Source: G963675935 sp963803125
Lineage (GTDB): Bacteria; Planctomycetota; Planctomycetia; Pirellulales; Thermoguttaceae
DNA: 64,000 nt
Assembly (NCBI GenBank): GCA_963803125.1
Contig: CAWDLR010000003.1
Location: forward strand, 496,001 to 560,000
Direction: 5' to 3'
The notes below the pieces were generated by a model. It saw nothing but the letters and a program-made list of their open reading frames with translations. It searched no databases and had not been told where the DNA came from. The position numbers and the translations under genes were made by a program. Positions 1-9,239 of this stretch are shown piece after piece (position 1 is the first letter of the stretch; the number at the start of each line of letters is the position of its first letter).

Positions 1-1
1 T

Positions 2-2527
2 GCCAAGCGCCTGCGGATGCGAAAGGGCGTCTCCCCCCAGCGCCGCCCACTTCTTAATGAAGCTCATGTTCTGCATGTTCGGCGAGCGGATCGGCCTGCT
101 GCCCTCGAAGCTCTTTGGTCGCCTCTTGCAGACCGCCAAGGCCAATCCGGCGATGCTCACGCGCAGACTGGAAAGCCTCTTCCAGACAATGGCCGACGGG
201 GGCGATTTCGGCGCGGAAGTCATCCCTCACTTCAACGGCGGACTTTTCGCCGACAACGACGTAGTGCCCCTCACCGGGCCGGAAATCAACACCCTGGCCT
301 CCGTCAACGCCTACGATTGGTCGAACGTCGAGCCGTCGATCTTCGGCACGCTCTTTGAACGGCACTTCGACCCGACAAAGGAATCGCTGGTCGGCGCCCA
401 TTACACCCGCCGCGAAGATATTGTCACGCTGGTCGAGCCAGTGGTGATGGCGCCGCTGCGGCGCGAGTGGGCGGAGGTTCGCCGGCGGTGCGACGAGGAG
501 CTTTGGCCGAAGGTGGTCAAGACGGTCAAGGCTCAGGGACAGGCGACCAAGGACGCGGGTGCGAAGCAATCGGCCCAACGCAGAGCGTTCAATCGCCAGA
601 TCCTCGACTTCGCCGAGCGGCTGCACCACGTCACGGTCTTCGATCCGGCCTGTGGCTCGGGCAACTTCCTCTACGTGGCAATCAATCTGCTCCTGGACCT
701 GGAGAAGGAGGTAATCACCTACGCGGCGGCGCACGGGCTGTCCCTGATTCCGCACGTCCGGCCCACGCAACTTTCCGGGCTGGAGATCAACCCTTTTGCC
801 CAGCAGCTTGCCCAGGTCGTCATCTGGATCGGTTACCTCCAGTGGATGCACCACAACGGCTTCAAGGAGCCGCGCGACCCGGTGCTCGAGCCGATCGAAA
901 ACATCCGCTGCCAAGACGCAATCCTCGATCTCTCCGACCCGGAACACCCAAAAGAACCCGATTGGCCGGAAGCGGAGTTTATCGTGGGGAATCCGCCGTT
1001 CTTAGGTGGAAAGCTCTTGCGGAAGAATTTGGGCGACGAATACGTAGATTCCATGTTCAGCGTATGGGACGACCGCGTGCCGCGCGAGGCGGATTTGTGC
1101 TGCTATTGGTTCGAGAAGGCCAGGTGGCAAATCGAACGCAAGAAGTGCGTCCGAGCCGGACTGCTCGCCACGCAAGGCATTCGCGGCGGGGCAAATCGGA
1201 CAGTGCTCGAGCAAATCAAACAAACCGGCGACATCTTCTTCGCCGAGAGCGATCGCGATTGGGTCCTCGACGGCGCAAACGTACACGTGTCGATGGTCGG
1301 GTTCGATAACGGTAACGATACTAACCGCATCCTCGATGGAAACGCGGTCGGGCGGGTCAACGCAAACCTGCGATCGACGGCAGACACCACAACAGCGCGA
1401 GCATTGCAGAGCAACCTGAACGTGTCTTTTATGGCAGACACAAAGGGAGGAGCCTTCGACATCGACAAGAATGCCGCTTTGCAAATGCTCCAGTCGCCGA
1501 ACCCCCACGGCCGCCCAAATTCAGACGTTGTCGTGCCTTGGATCAACGGGCTCGACGTTACCCGCCGGCCTCGGGATTATTGGATAATCGACTTCGGCTT
1601 GGAAATGTCTGTCGAGCAAGCGGCCCTCTACGGCTCGCCCTTCGATTACGTATTAAAGAAAGTCCGTCCCGAAAGAGAAAAAAACAACCGGCAATCATAT
1701 CGAGAACGCTGGTGGGTTCACGTCGAGCCCCGACCGGCTATGCGCGGCGCGTTGCGGGGCTTGATGCGCGTCGTAGTTACCACAACGGTGTCAAAGCACC
1801 GACTCTTCGTGTGGTTTGAATCGCCGATATTGCCCGACCATCAACTCATTGCCTTTGCCCGTTCCGATGATTGCTTTTTCGGCACCCTGCATTCCCGCAT
1901 TCACGAGGTATGGGCGCGAGCACAGGGGACGCAAGTTCGCGAGCGGGAGAGCGGCTTTCGCTACACGCCGACGAGTTGCTTCGAGACATTTCCGCTGCCG
2001 GAGTGGCGCAAGCAGGTGCCGCCCCTCACCCTAACCCTCTCCCGGCGGGAGAGGGGACGGAACGGATCGCCGCGGCGGCGAAGGAACTGGACGAACTGCG
2101 GAACCGCTGGCTGAATCCGCCGGAGTGGACGAAGACCGAGATTCTCGAATTCCCCGGCTCGGTCGATGGCCCCTGGTCCCGCTACATCGACCCCGCCACG
2201 GTCTCCCCTCTCCCTTTGGGAGAGGGGCCGGGGGTGAGGGCGGGCCGACCACGCAGCGGCCCTCTCCCCTCTCCTCTCTCCTCTCTCCCCTCCGTCGGTA
2301 CAGTCCGCTGGCCCCGCATCGTCCCCAAGGACGCCGACTGTTCCGAAAGCCTCAAGAAGCGGACCCTCACAAACCTCTACAACCAGCGTCCCACCTGGCT
2401 GGCCGACGCCCACCGCAAACTCGACGAGGCCGTCTTCGCCGCCTACGGGTGGCCGCCAACCCTCTCCGATGAAGAGCTCCTCGCCCGCCTCCTCGAACTC
2501 AACCTCGCCCGCGCGGCGACCCAATAG
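2..2527 (+). CDS. MmeI-like type IIG restriction/methyltransferase, partial, two frame breaks
   Basis: C-terminal part of a single-chain restriction-modification enzyme that methylates adenine and cuts at the same recognition site. Methyltransferase motif I (DPACGSGNF, near 642-668) and motif IV (NPPF, near 990) are clear, followed by a target-recognition region and the MmeI-type end (LYNQRPTWL, then a conserved helical tail). The N-terminal nuclease domain would lie upstream of the window. Reading starts in one frame, shifts near 43 (the AAHFLMKLMF region), and shifts again near 2024 in a CCCC run. Palindromic elements at 2024-2057 and 2202-2300 add in-frame PNPLPAGEG-type and Pro/Ser-rich stretches before the C-terminal domain. 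Family is firm; activity is uncertain because of the breaks and the missing N-terminus. Confidence 0.85.
2024..2057. repeat. CCCTCACCC palindromic element inside the methyltransferase gene
   Basis: Imperfect palindrome of pyrimidine-rich arm, short loop and GGGAGAGGG arm. Read in the downstream frame it encodes PHPNPLPAGEG. The same motif in the same phase occurs in the radical SAM gene at 3882-3919. The gene frame breaks at its left edge. Confidence 0.85.
2202..2300. repeat. Second CT-rich palindrome in the methyltransferase gene
   Basis: A CTCCCTTTGGGAG hairpin followed by GGGGTGAGGG and a run of CTCCCCTCTC repeats. It is read in frame as a Pro/Ser/Leu-rich stretch between the target-recognition region and the MmeI C-terminal domain. 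A related CT-rich tract occurs at 52525-52560. Confidence 0.7.
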
Positions 2528-2554
2528 CGGCAGGCACCGGCGGCGCCGACCCGC

Positions 2555-4492
2555 TCACGAGACCAGCGTCGCGAACTCGCTGACCCGCCGACGCCACGCC
2601 CTGCTTGGCCGCGGACGCAGGTTCGGCCGCAGCAGGACGATCAGCCGCTTCGAGCCCAACAGCCGGCCGGGTTGCAGACTGTAGAAGCGGTCGAGGTAGG
2701 TCGTGGTGCGGTAGCAGGCCGCCAGCAGCGATTCGAGCGTGGCCGGCGTCATCCGTTCGGGATCGGCCGTCGGCTCGAGCACGACTTGCAGCGTCGTGTG
2801 CGGATTGTCGGCCAGGAGCTGCTCGATCTGCTCGATCGCTCTTTGCCGTTGCCGCTCGAAATCGCTCGAACGCAGCCAGAGCGTTAGGGCAAGAGGAGGC
2901 AAATAGCCGGGGGGCAACGACCCGCGGCAAGCGTAGTCAGGCGCGTTGGCACTTCTACCGCCGGCCGTTGGCCGCCGGCTATTTTCTTCACTGTTTTGTT
3001 CACTGCTCTCTTTGCTCTTCGTGGCGGTTGTCCCCCGATCTTCCATCGCATCCAAATCGACGCAACAGACGCTCTGCGGATCGAGCGCGTCGAGCCGGGG
3101 CGGGGGCGGGGCGTCGAACTCGACCCCGAATGCCTGCTGGGCCTCCTCCATCAGATGGTAGATGTCTTCCATCGCCAGCGTCGGCGTTTCGAGCACATAA
3201 TACGGCGGCCAGGGCTGATAGCGCAGCCCCAACGGCTCTGCCTGGCGGCGAAAGGCCGTGCCGGGCAGGATCGACAGGTTGAACACCTGCGTCTCCGAAT
3301 AAGCCCCGGTGCGAAGCAGGAAGTCGATGCCGCGGCGGACCGAATCGACCGTATCGCCGGGCAAGCCGAGGATCAGATCGACGCGGGCACGGATGCCTTC
3401 GGCGATGATCGCCTTGACGCCACGCTCGAAGGCCGGCAGATCGACCGGCCGGCCCATCAGTTCCCACGCCCGCGGTTCGACCGATTGCAGCCCGATCTCG
3501 ACCTCGTGGAAATTTGCCTGGCGGAGCAGGCGGGCCTGCTGGGCGTCGACGCCTTCGGCCCGCAATTCGCCCGAAAACGCCAGTCGGCCGGCCGAGTTGC
3601 CGCGGTGGAGCAGCCGCAGGAACTCGGCGAAATCCGCCCGCTGGTTGAGCGTTGGATCCAAGAGCACCACCTCGCTGGCCCCGTGCTCGGCGGCATAGCT
3701 CAGATTTGCCAGCACCTGTTCGGCCGAGAGGAAGCGCAGGCCGCGGTGGCTCTTGGGATAGTAGCAGAATTTGCAGCGGAAGCGGCAGCCGCGGGCAGTC
3801 TCCAACGACATTCGCCCGCTGTCGCCCAGGTCGAGAATGCCTTCGATGTAGGGCGAAGAGACGGCGTCCAAGTCGATCACCGTCCCCTCTCCCGCCGGGA
3901 GAGGGTTAGGGTGAGGGCCGTTCGTGAGAAGACCGGGAACGGTGGGGCAGACATTCCTGTCTGCCTTCGTTGGTACGGTAGTTGTACTGCCGCGCCCGCC
4001 GGGGGATGGCAGTGCAACTGCCATCCCAACGTCGGCCGACGTGCCGTCGGCCGCTAAACGGCTCTTGGTTTGCAGCAGCTCGGCAAACGTCCGCTCCCCC
4101 TCGCCCATCGCGGCGTAATCGACGGCCGGACTCTCCAGCACCCAGGCGTTATCGGCGGTAATCTCCGGGCCGCCCAGCAGCACGATCAGTTCGGGCCGCT
4201 GCTGCTTCAAGCGCTCGGCGATCCAGAGCGTGCGCTCGACGTTCCAGAGGTAGCAGGTGAAGCCGACCATCCAGGGCCGCCGCCCGAGGATTTCGCGGAT
4301 CAGGCCCTGATCGCCCAGGCTGTTTGCCAAGTTGGGCGGCAGCAATTCGATCGAGAGGGCATTTTCCAGGCCTTGTCGCCGGGCGAAGAGTTTCAGATAG
4401 GCCGCCGCCAGCGGCACGTTGCCCTCAATCGGCCCCGGCGTTGCCGGCGGAATCGGCAACTGCGCCAACAATACCAGGCGAGAAAGACTCAT
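2555..4492 (-). CDS. B12-binding-domain radical SAM protein
   Basis: About 645 residues. An N-terminal cobalamin-binding-like Rossmann region (GFTCYLWNVERT, LLGGPEIT) is followed by a radical SAM core with the CxxxCxxC cluster motif in ARGCRFRCKFCYY, which binds the [4Fe-4S] cluster and S-adenosylmethionine. A C-terminal extension follows. The start is placed at MSLSRLVLLAQ; a longer reading would begin inside a palindromic repeat. Substrate cannot be inferred; relatives include methyltransferases and proteins of unknown function. A run of about 55 residues between the B12-like and radical SAM parts is made entirely of palindromic elements (3882-4060), and another element at 2957-2984 encodes RRPTAGGRSA. 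The neighbours give no pathway clue. Confidence 0.85.
   Translation of the reverse strand: MSLSRLVLLAQLPIPPATPGPIEGNVPLAAAYLKLFARRQGLENALSIELLPPNLANSLGDQGLIREILGRRPWMVGFTCYLWNVERTLWIAERLKQQRPELIVLLGGPEITADNAWVLESPAVDYAAMGEGERTFAELLQTKSRLAADGTSADVGMAVALPSPGGRGSTTTVPTKADRNVCPTVPGLLTNGPHPNPLPAGEGTVIDLDAVSSPYIEGILDLGDSGRMSLETARGCRFRCKFCYYPKSHRGLRFLSAEQVLANLSYAAEHGASEVVLLDPTLNQRADFAEFLRLLHRGNSAGRLAFSGELRAEGVDAQQARLLRQANFHEVEIGLQSVEPRAWELMGRPVDLPAFERGVKAIIAEGIRARVDLILGLPGDTVDSVRRGIDFLLRTGAYSETQVFNLSILPGTAFRRQAEPLGLRYQPWPPYYVLETPTLAMEDIYHLMEEAQQAFGVEFDAPPPPRLDALDPQSVCCVDLDAMEDRGTTATKSKESSEQNSEENSRRPTAGGRSANAPDYACRGSLPPGYLPPLALTLWLRSSDFERQRQRAIEQIEQLLADNPHTTLQVVLEPTADPERMTPATLESLLAACYRTTTYLDRFYSLQPGRLLGSKRLIVLLRPNLRPRPSRAWRRRVSEFATLVS
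2957..2984. repeat. AATAGCCGG-type palindrome in the radical SAM gene
   Basis: CCGCCGGCC/GGCCGCCGGC arms ending in CCGGCTATT. Same family as 9184-9213 and 41997-42073, which also end in CCCGGCTATT. Read in frame on the minus strand. Confidence 0.7.
3882..4060. repeat. Tandem cluster of palindromic elements within the radical SAM gene
   Basis: Different palindromes sit side by side: a PNPLPAGEG-encoding element (3882-3919), GGGGCAGACATTCCTGTCTGCC (3943-3964, imperfect), a GGTACGG/TGTACTGCCG element (3971-3992), GGATGGCAGTGCAACTGCCATCC-like arms (4002-4026) and GTCGGCCGACGTGCCGTCGGC-like arms followed by CGCTAAAC (4031-4060). All are open in the coding frame. Confidence 0.85.
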
Positions 4493-4544
4493 GCGTCCCG
4501 GAAGTATACCATCACGCCGCCCAATCAACACCCCTTCGTTTTTC

Positions 4545-4574
4545 TCGTTCCCACGCTCTGCGTGGGAACGAGGG
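4545..4574. repeat. CGTTCCCACG palindrome
   Basis: CTCGTTCCCACG...CGTGGGAACGAG hairpin just upstream of the radical SAM start. Further copies are at 50503-50616 and 55411-55493. Confidence 0.85.
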
Positions 4575-4672
4575 CTTTGCACCTCCTCTGCCGCCCGGCC
4601 AACACCCCTTCGTTTCCGCGGCGTTAGGAACTATAATTCAGTAGTCGGCGTTGGCCGAGATGGAGCCAAATT

Positions 4673-5257
4673 GTGCTGCGAATCCTGAAGTATCCTCATC
4701 CGGCCCTGCGTCATAAGTCCAAGCCATTGCGCCGCTTCGATAATGAGCTGAAGAACACCGTCCGCGAGATGTTCGACCTGATGTACCAGCAGAAGGGGGT
4801 CGGGCTGGCGGCAAATCAGGTTGGCCTGCCCTACCGCTTCTTCATCGTCAATCTCGAAGGCGACCCCGCCAAAGCCCCGGAATACGTGTTTATCAACCCG
4901 GTGATCAGCGGGCGGAGCGGGAAGAGGGTGGAGAAAGAAGAGGGGTGCCTTAGCTTCCCAGAAATCTACGCCCCGGTAAAGCGGGCGGAAAACGTTGTGC
5001 TGTCCGCCTACGATCTTAGCGGCGAAGAGGTCAATTACAGCCTGGACGGGTTCTTCGCCCGGGCGGTCCAGCACGAATACGACCATCTCGAGGGCGTGCT
5101 GCTGATCGACCGCCTCTCCCCCAGCGGCCTGCTGTCGGTGAAGCAGGCGTTGCAGGACCTGGAGTTGGAGTTCCAGGGGGATCGGGACCGCGGCATTATC
5201 CCCCCCGATCCGCAGATTGCCGCTCGCCTGGCGGAGCTCGAACTGCTTCGCACCTAG
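4673..5257 (+). CDS. def: Peptide deformylase
   Basis: Removes the formyl group from the N-terminal methionine of new proteins in the cytoplasm. All three signature motifs are present: GVGLAANQVG (42-51), EEGCLSFP with metal ligand Cys92, and QHEYDHLEG with ligands His134 and His138 and catalytic Glu135. Length 194 residues is normal. The start is GTG; the reading MLRILKYPHP matches the family N-terminus. The partner gene fmt lies 1.2 kb downstream in the same direction, so the usual def-fmt pair is kept but separated by repeats and a broken PEP-CTERM gene. Confidence 0.96.
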   Translation: MLRILKYPHPALRHKSKPLRRFDNELKNTVREMFDLMYQQKGVGLAANQVGLPYRFFIVNLEGDPAKAPEYVFINPVISGRSGKRVEKEEGCLSFPEIYAPVKRAENVVLSAYDLSGEEVNYSLDGFFARAVQHEYDHLEGVLLIDRLSPSGLLSVKQALQDLELEFQGDRDRGIIPPDPQIAARLAELELLRT

Positions 5258-5293
5258 TGGTCCGACAAAGCCAGAATGACAGGTCCTCGGCTC

Positions 5294-5346
5294 GGTGGGG
5301 CAGGCATTCCTGCCTGCCCAGGGCAGACAAGAATGTCTGCCCCACC
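5294..5346. repeat. GGGGCAGGCATTCC palindrome
   Basis: GTGGGGCAGGCATTCCTGCCTGCC is followed by a second GGCAGACAAGAATGTCTGCCCCAC unit, so the whole is a nested hairpin. Related to the element at 3943-3964. The rest of 5347-5640, before the broken PEP-CTERM gene, shows nothing recognisable. Confidence 0.75.
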
Positions 5347-5652
5347 TGTCAACTTGCACTTGGCGGACCACGAGCGCCTACCTGTCCAATATGCCCATCT
5401 GTCGGGTGTAAGGCGCGGCATAGCTCCACGAGACTCTCGCGGAAGGCGGTTTTGCTCGCTCCGCGCAACTGTCGAGCAATCAATGGGTTACGCCGTTTCC
5501 GCCTTCTCCCTCGGGCATTCGCGCTCGCCAATGTGAAGTTTCCGCAACTTTCACGTTGACTCGGAAAAGCGATCCAGCCTAAGATGAAGAAGGCTTTGGG
5601 GCATGAAGGGATTGTGCTCTAGGAACAGAACAGGGAAACAGGAGGAGAGGCG

Positions 5653-6352
5653 ATGAGTTGACGCACCTTCGCTTTTCTTGCGGCTATCCTTCTGCTGGGG
5701 GCTGCGAATCTCCGGGCCGACCTGATCATCGATTCGTTCAACACCCCCGATGATCAATCGCTGAAGGTGACGACCAAGATTCCGGTCAACACGAATGTGA
5801 CCCAGGCCAGTTCGGCGCTGGGCGGCTGGCGCGACATCTCGCTGCACGAAGTCGCCGACCAGCCGATGTACGTCAACGTATTCTCCGATCCCGGCGCGGG
5901 CCTGTATTTCAGCGAAGGCACGGGCCAAGCGTACACGATCATCACCTGGGCCGGCGCAGACACCACCAACGGACCACAATATAACCTGAATGCCAATCTG
6001 ACAAGTGGGGGGACAATAGATTCCTGCTAAATGTTATCGGACTGACCGGCACCAGCATTGACGTTACCATGACCGTCTACAGCAACGGCGGCGCCAATTC
6101 CTCGACCATGACAACCCCCTTGACGGTCACGAGCACCGGCGAGATTCCGCTGCTTTTCAGCAGCCTCAGCGGCAACGCCGACCTCACCGATGTCAACGCC
6201 ATCGCCATGAAATTGAGTGGCGTGGGACATGCCGGATCGGATATCGCAATTGGTTCGCTCACAACTTCCACCCCGAACCGTCAACGCTTGTGTTGGCTGC
6301 AATGGGGATTGTCGCTTTATGTGGCGTGGGCCGGAAATGGAGAGGGGTTTAG
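5653..6352 (+). pseudogene. PEP-CTERM secreted protein, broken
   Basis: A GGAGGAGAGG ribosome-binding site precedes ATG-AGT-TGA; past that stop, a signal peptide follows (RTFAFLAAILLLGAANLRA). The body resembles small secreted beta-rich proteins. The reading shifts at a run of six G (about 6006) and again at CCCC (about 6270), after which the end reads PEPSTLVLAAMGIVALCGVG then RKW, a classic PEP-CTERM sorting signal cut by exosortase. Removing one G and adding one C restores a continuous frame apart from the TGA at codon 3. It is either a real pseudogene or an intact gene with sequencing errors. Confidence 0.75.
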
Positions 6353-6494
6353 CTAAGAGTTCTCATCTTGTCATCCACCAATCACCGGAGCCTGGGCTAC
6401 TCGCCCAGGCTCCGGTTGATTTTCTTGGGGAGGCCCAAGGCGCAATTTCATCGGCGTCTTCCCAAAACCGCCGCTTTGCTTTACACTCGCGGCC

Positions 6495-7568
6495 ATGCAA
6501 TTGATCATGATGGGCACCGGCCCGTTCGCCGTGCCGCTGTTTCGTGCGCTGTATGAGACCCGGCACAGCGTCGTGGCGCTGGTGACGGCGCCGCCGCGCA
6601 CCCACCGCGGCCAGCCGGTGGCGGCGATCAGCGCCATCCGCGACGTCGCCCGCGAACATGGCACGCCGATCGTCGATGCGGAGGACGTGAACACGCAGGA
6701 GGCGCGGGCGCGGCTGGCGGCCTGCGACGCCGATCTGTTGGTGGTCTGCGACTATGGCCAAATCCTCTCGCCGGCCACGCTGGCGACGACGCGGCGTGGC
6801 GGCGTCAATCTGCACGCCTCGCTGCTGCCGAAATACCGCGGCGCGGCGCCGATCAATTGGGCGATCTACAACGGCGAGAGCGAAACCGGCGTGAGCGTGA
6901 TTGCGATGACGCCGCGGATCGACGCCGGCGGCTGCCTGGCGCAAACTCGGGTCGCCATCGGACCCGAGGAGACGGCGGCGGAACTCGAACCCCGCCTGGC
7001 CGAGATCGGCGCCCGGCTCACCTGCGAGACCATCGACCGGCTGGAGGCCGGAGACGCCCGCGCTATTCCGCAAGACCCCGCGATTGCGACCAAGGCCTCG
7101 CGGCTGAAGAAGACCGACGGGGCGATCGACTGGTCGCGCCCGGCTTTGGCGATTAAGAACCAGATTCGCGCCCTGGAGCCCTGGCCGAAGACGTACACGT
7201 TTTGGCATCGCCCCGACGGCCCGCCGGTCCGCCTGATTCTCGGCCCGGCGACCGTCGTTGGGGTGGCGGTTGAAGGGATCGTTGGGGTGGCAGTTCAACT
7301 GCCACCCCAACCACAAGCTGTCGAGCCTCGTTTAGCGGCTGCCGGCACGGCGGCTCCCAGCGATTCCGTTGGGGTGGCAGTTGAACTGCCACCCCAGCCC
7401 GGAATGGTGATCGAAGCCGCCGCTGATCGCCTGGTAATCGCCGCCGGTGAGAACGCGCTGATGCCCGCCAGTATCCAACCCTCCGGGAAGCGTCTGATGC
7501 CCATCGCGGAATTCCTTCGCGGCTATCATGTTCGACTGGGGGAACGATTTGGCGAAGGGACAGTCTGA
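6495..7568 (+). CDS. fmt: Methionyl-tRNA formyltransferase
   Basis: Transfers a formyl group from 10-formyl-tetrahydrofolate to initiator Met-tRNA. The N-terminal Rossmann domain is clear, with the catalytic Asn and His in GGVNLHASLLPKYRG and the following APINWAI block, then DPAIATKASRLKKTDGAIDW. It pairs functionally with def upstream. At 357 residues it is long because about 48 residues of palindromic-element sequence (VGVAVQLPPQP, then VGVAVELPPQP) interrupt the C-terminal tRNA-binding domain; the normal ending resumes at MVIEAAADRLVIAAG and closes with QPSGKRLMP. The frame stays open throughout, so the protein is probably functional. Confidence 0.95.
   Translation: MQLIMMGTGPFAVPLFRALYETRHSVVALVTAPPRTHRGQPVAAISAIRDVAREHGTPIVDAEDVNTQEARARLAACDADLLVVCDYGQILSPATLATTRRGGVNLHASLLPKYRGAAPINWAIYNGESETGVSVIAMTPRIDAGGCLAQTRVAIGPEETAAELEPRLAEIGARLTCETIDRLEAGDARAIPQDPAIATKASRLKKTDGAIDWSRPALAIKNQIRALEPWPKTYTFWHRPDGPPVRLILGPATVVGVAVEGIVGVAVQLPPQPQAVEPRLAAAGTAAPSDSVGVAVELPPQPGMVIEAAADRLVIAAGENALMPASIQPSGKRLMPIAEFLRGYHVRLGERFGEGTV
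7256..7400. repeat. Two GTTGGGGTGGCAG palindromes plus a TTTAGC element inside fmt
   Basis: GTTGGGGTGGCAGTTCAACTGCCACCCCAAC-like hairpins at 7281-7311 and 7368-7397 flank a TTTAGCGGC element (7330-7362). The same hairpin occurs outside genes at 41910-41987. Total length preserves the fmt frame. Confidence 0.9.
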
Positions 7569-7623
7569 GCCATCAGATTCTGGGGATTGGCGAAGAACCC
7601 TTGGCATTCGGAGCCGAGTCAAA

Positions 7624-8247
7624 ATGACACGAACCCAAATCGTCTTGGTGACGGCCGCCATCGCCGTTTCGCTAATCGTCGGGCTCATCGCCGGCTTCTT
7701 CATGGGAGTCGCGTCAACGAAGGCGGGAAGGGCATTCCTGCGCGACGTTGCCGAGAGGGAGCAAACGGCAGACATCAGCCATCCCAAGGAACTAGTCCGA
7801 GAGGCGTTCCGGCTTCAGTATCCGTCGAACTGGAGGATCAATGTTGACGATGAAGACTACGATCCGGACACCTTGTTCTCGATTGAGAGTCCAGGATCCA
7901 CGTTCGTTTCGTTCGAGATCGGTAAAGTGGGCATCGAACCCGAACACTACGTGCAAGACCTGATCCGTTCGTATCAGAAGCGAATGAGCAAGCCGGTTGT
8001 TAGCCGGTTCGAGCGATACGGCCGCTTCACTGGAAAAGGGGCAATGCTCAAAGGGCGGATCATGGGGGTCAAAATGAACGCTCGGGTGTTCTCGTTTCGT
8101 GAGAATGGTCTGACGGTGATGATCTCTGAGAGCTATGCCGACAACGATCTACAGGACGCGCGAGCCGGCCTGGGCCTCATCGAAATGTCCTTTTCGCTCT
8201 CGGCCAATGGAAGTCGCAAGCAAACCAACCATGAAAACGGCAAGTAG
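7624..8247 (+). CDS. Membrane-anchored protein with PsbP/DcrB-like outer domain
   Basis: 207 residues. One strong N-terminal transmembrane segment (IVLVTAAIAVSLIVGLIAGF) is followed by a soluble domain containing FRLQYPSNWRIN, a pattern seen in PsbP-like and DcrB-like domains that fold on the outer face of the membrane. The start is ATG at 7624; a longer reading would overlap the end of fmt. It lies 55 bases after fmt, possibly co-transcribed. No catalytic motif is visible and the role is unknown. Confidence 0.75.
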   Translation: MTRTQIVLVTAAIAVSLIVGLIAGFFMGVASTKAGRAFLRDVAEREQTADISHPKELVREAFRLQYPSNWRINVDDEDYDPDTLFSIESPGSTFVSFEIGKVGIEPEHYVQDLIRSYQKRMSKPVVSRFERYGRFTGKGAMLKGRIMGVKMNARVFSFRENGLTVMISESYADNDLQDARAGLGLIEMSFSLSANGSRKQTNHENGK

Positions 8248-8334
8248 CCGAAAACGTAACCGAATACGACGAATGTCACGCGTGGGATTGCCGGTGACCG
8301 TCCGTTGGACCTTTGAGCATTTTGGAAAACAGGG

Positions 8335-8399
8335 CAGAAAAGGGGACATCACTCATAATTGGTCGTCCAGTTTGCCCAAATCAGTGATGTCCCCTTTTT
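8335..8399. repeat. GGGGACATCACT palindrome (GGGGAC family)
   Basis: Arms AAAAGGGGACATCACT and AGTGATGTCCCCTTTT around a short loop. Same arm ends as the elements at 20163, 29781, 32514 and 39843, but with a different inner arm and loop. Confidence 0.85.
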
Positions 8400-8488
8400 C
8401 CGACGGATATTGGCGTCGAAGGGCATGAAGCGCACCAGTCGCAGTAGCAGGCCAAGCCGCCATCTGCAAATCCGCAGGAAGGCGGCAA

Positions 8489-9058
8489 TCAATCCTTGTC
8501 GTGCTCCTTAAGTTCTTCGGCCGACACCGGCGGGTGTTTCGGAATCTCGCGGATCATCTTCATCGTGGTCTCGTCGGGCTGAAAGAGCTTGGCCAGCGGT
8601 TCGGTGACGTCGACGAATTGGGCGTCGGGCGAGCGGTAGGTGATGCTCCATTTCGAGACGATCAGGTCTACGCCCGCCTGCTTGGCGATGGCGGGGAGTT
8701 GGTCCTTGATCTTCGCCACAACGTCGTCGATCGGCGCGGAACCGAAGACCTGGCTGTGACTGTGGGCTTGGCCGCCGCGGCCTTCGGCCTCCAAGCGCTT
8801 CGCCTTCTCTTCGTCGCCGGCGGCCTTCGCCTGGTCGTGCTCCTGCTTGAGCTTCTTCAGCCAGGCGGTGAACTCGGGCGACTTGTAGAACTTGCGGTAA
8901 TAGGCCAAGGCGACCGCACGGGAATCGAAGATGCCGACTCGCATCGGCTTGGCGGCTTGGCCTGAACCGTTGCCCGCCGCCGGTTCGGCCCGCATCAGCG
9001 AAATCCCCATCAGCCCGATTACTGTTGCGAGAACCGCACAGACAATGCACCGTTTCAT
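8489..9058 (-). CDS. Secreted Skp/OmpH-like protein
   Basis: 189 residues with an N-terminal signal sequence (MKRCIVCAVLATVIGLMGIS). The mature part begins with MRVGIFDSRAVALAYY, which fits the OmpH/Skp family start (VGVVD-type strand), followed by a charged helical stretch rich in Lys and Glu (residues about 65-95). Skp-like proteins chaperone outer-membrane proteins in the periplasm. The last third (LIVSKWSITYRSPDAQFVDVT) is also typical of the family. Single gene; no outer-membrane assembly genes adjoin it. Confidence 0.65.
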   Translation of the reverse strand: MKRCIVCAVLATVIGLMGISLMRAEPAAGNGSGQAAKPMRVGIFDSRAVALAYYRKFYKSPEFTAWLKKLKQEHDQAKAAGDEEKAKRLEAEGRGGQAHSHSQVFGSAPIDDVVAKIKDQLPAIAKQAGVDLIVSKWSITYRSPDAQFVDVTEPLAKLFQPDETTMKMIREIPKHPPVSAEELKEHDKD

Positions 9059-9183
9059 AGCAAAAGCCCTTTCACAAGTGAAGACAACGATATCGAGAGC
9101 GCCAATAGCCCCAGAGGCGACGATTCTGGCCTGATATCACGCGGGCAGTGCGTTTTTCTCGCTCGGCGCAGAAGACTGCATGT

Positions 9184-9213
9184 ATTCCGGGAGCCGTTGG
9201 CTCCCGGCTATTG
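9184..9213. repeat. CCGGGAGCCGTTGGCTCCCGG palindrome
   Basis: Perfect stem followed by CTATT, the AATAGCCGG family. Sits just downstream of the minus-strand gene at 9240-10199. Confidence 0.8.
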
Positions 9214-9239
9214 GGCGAACAGCGTCCGATGGTCGGCGA

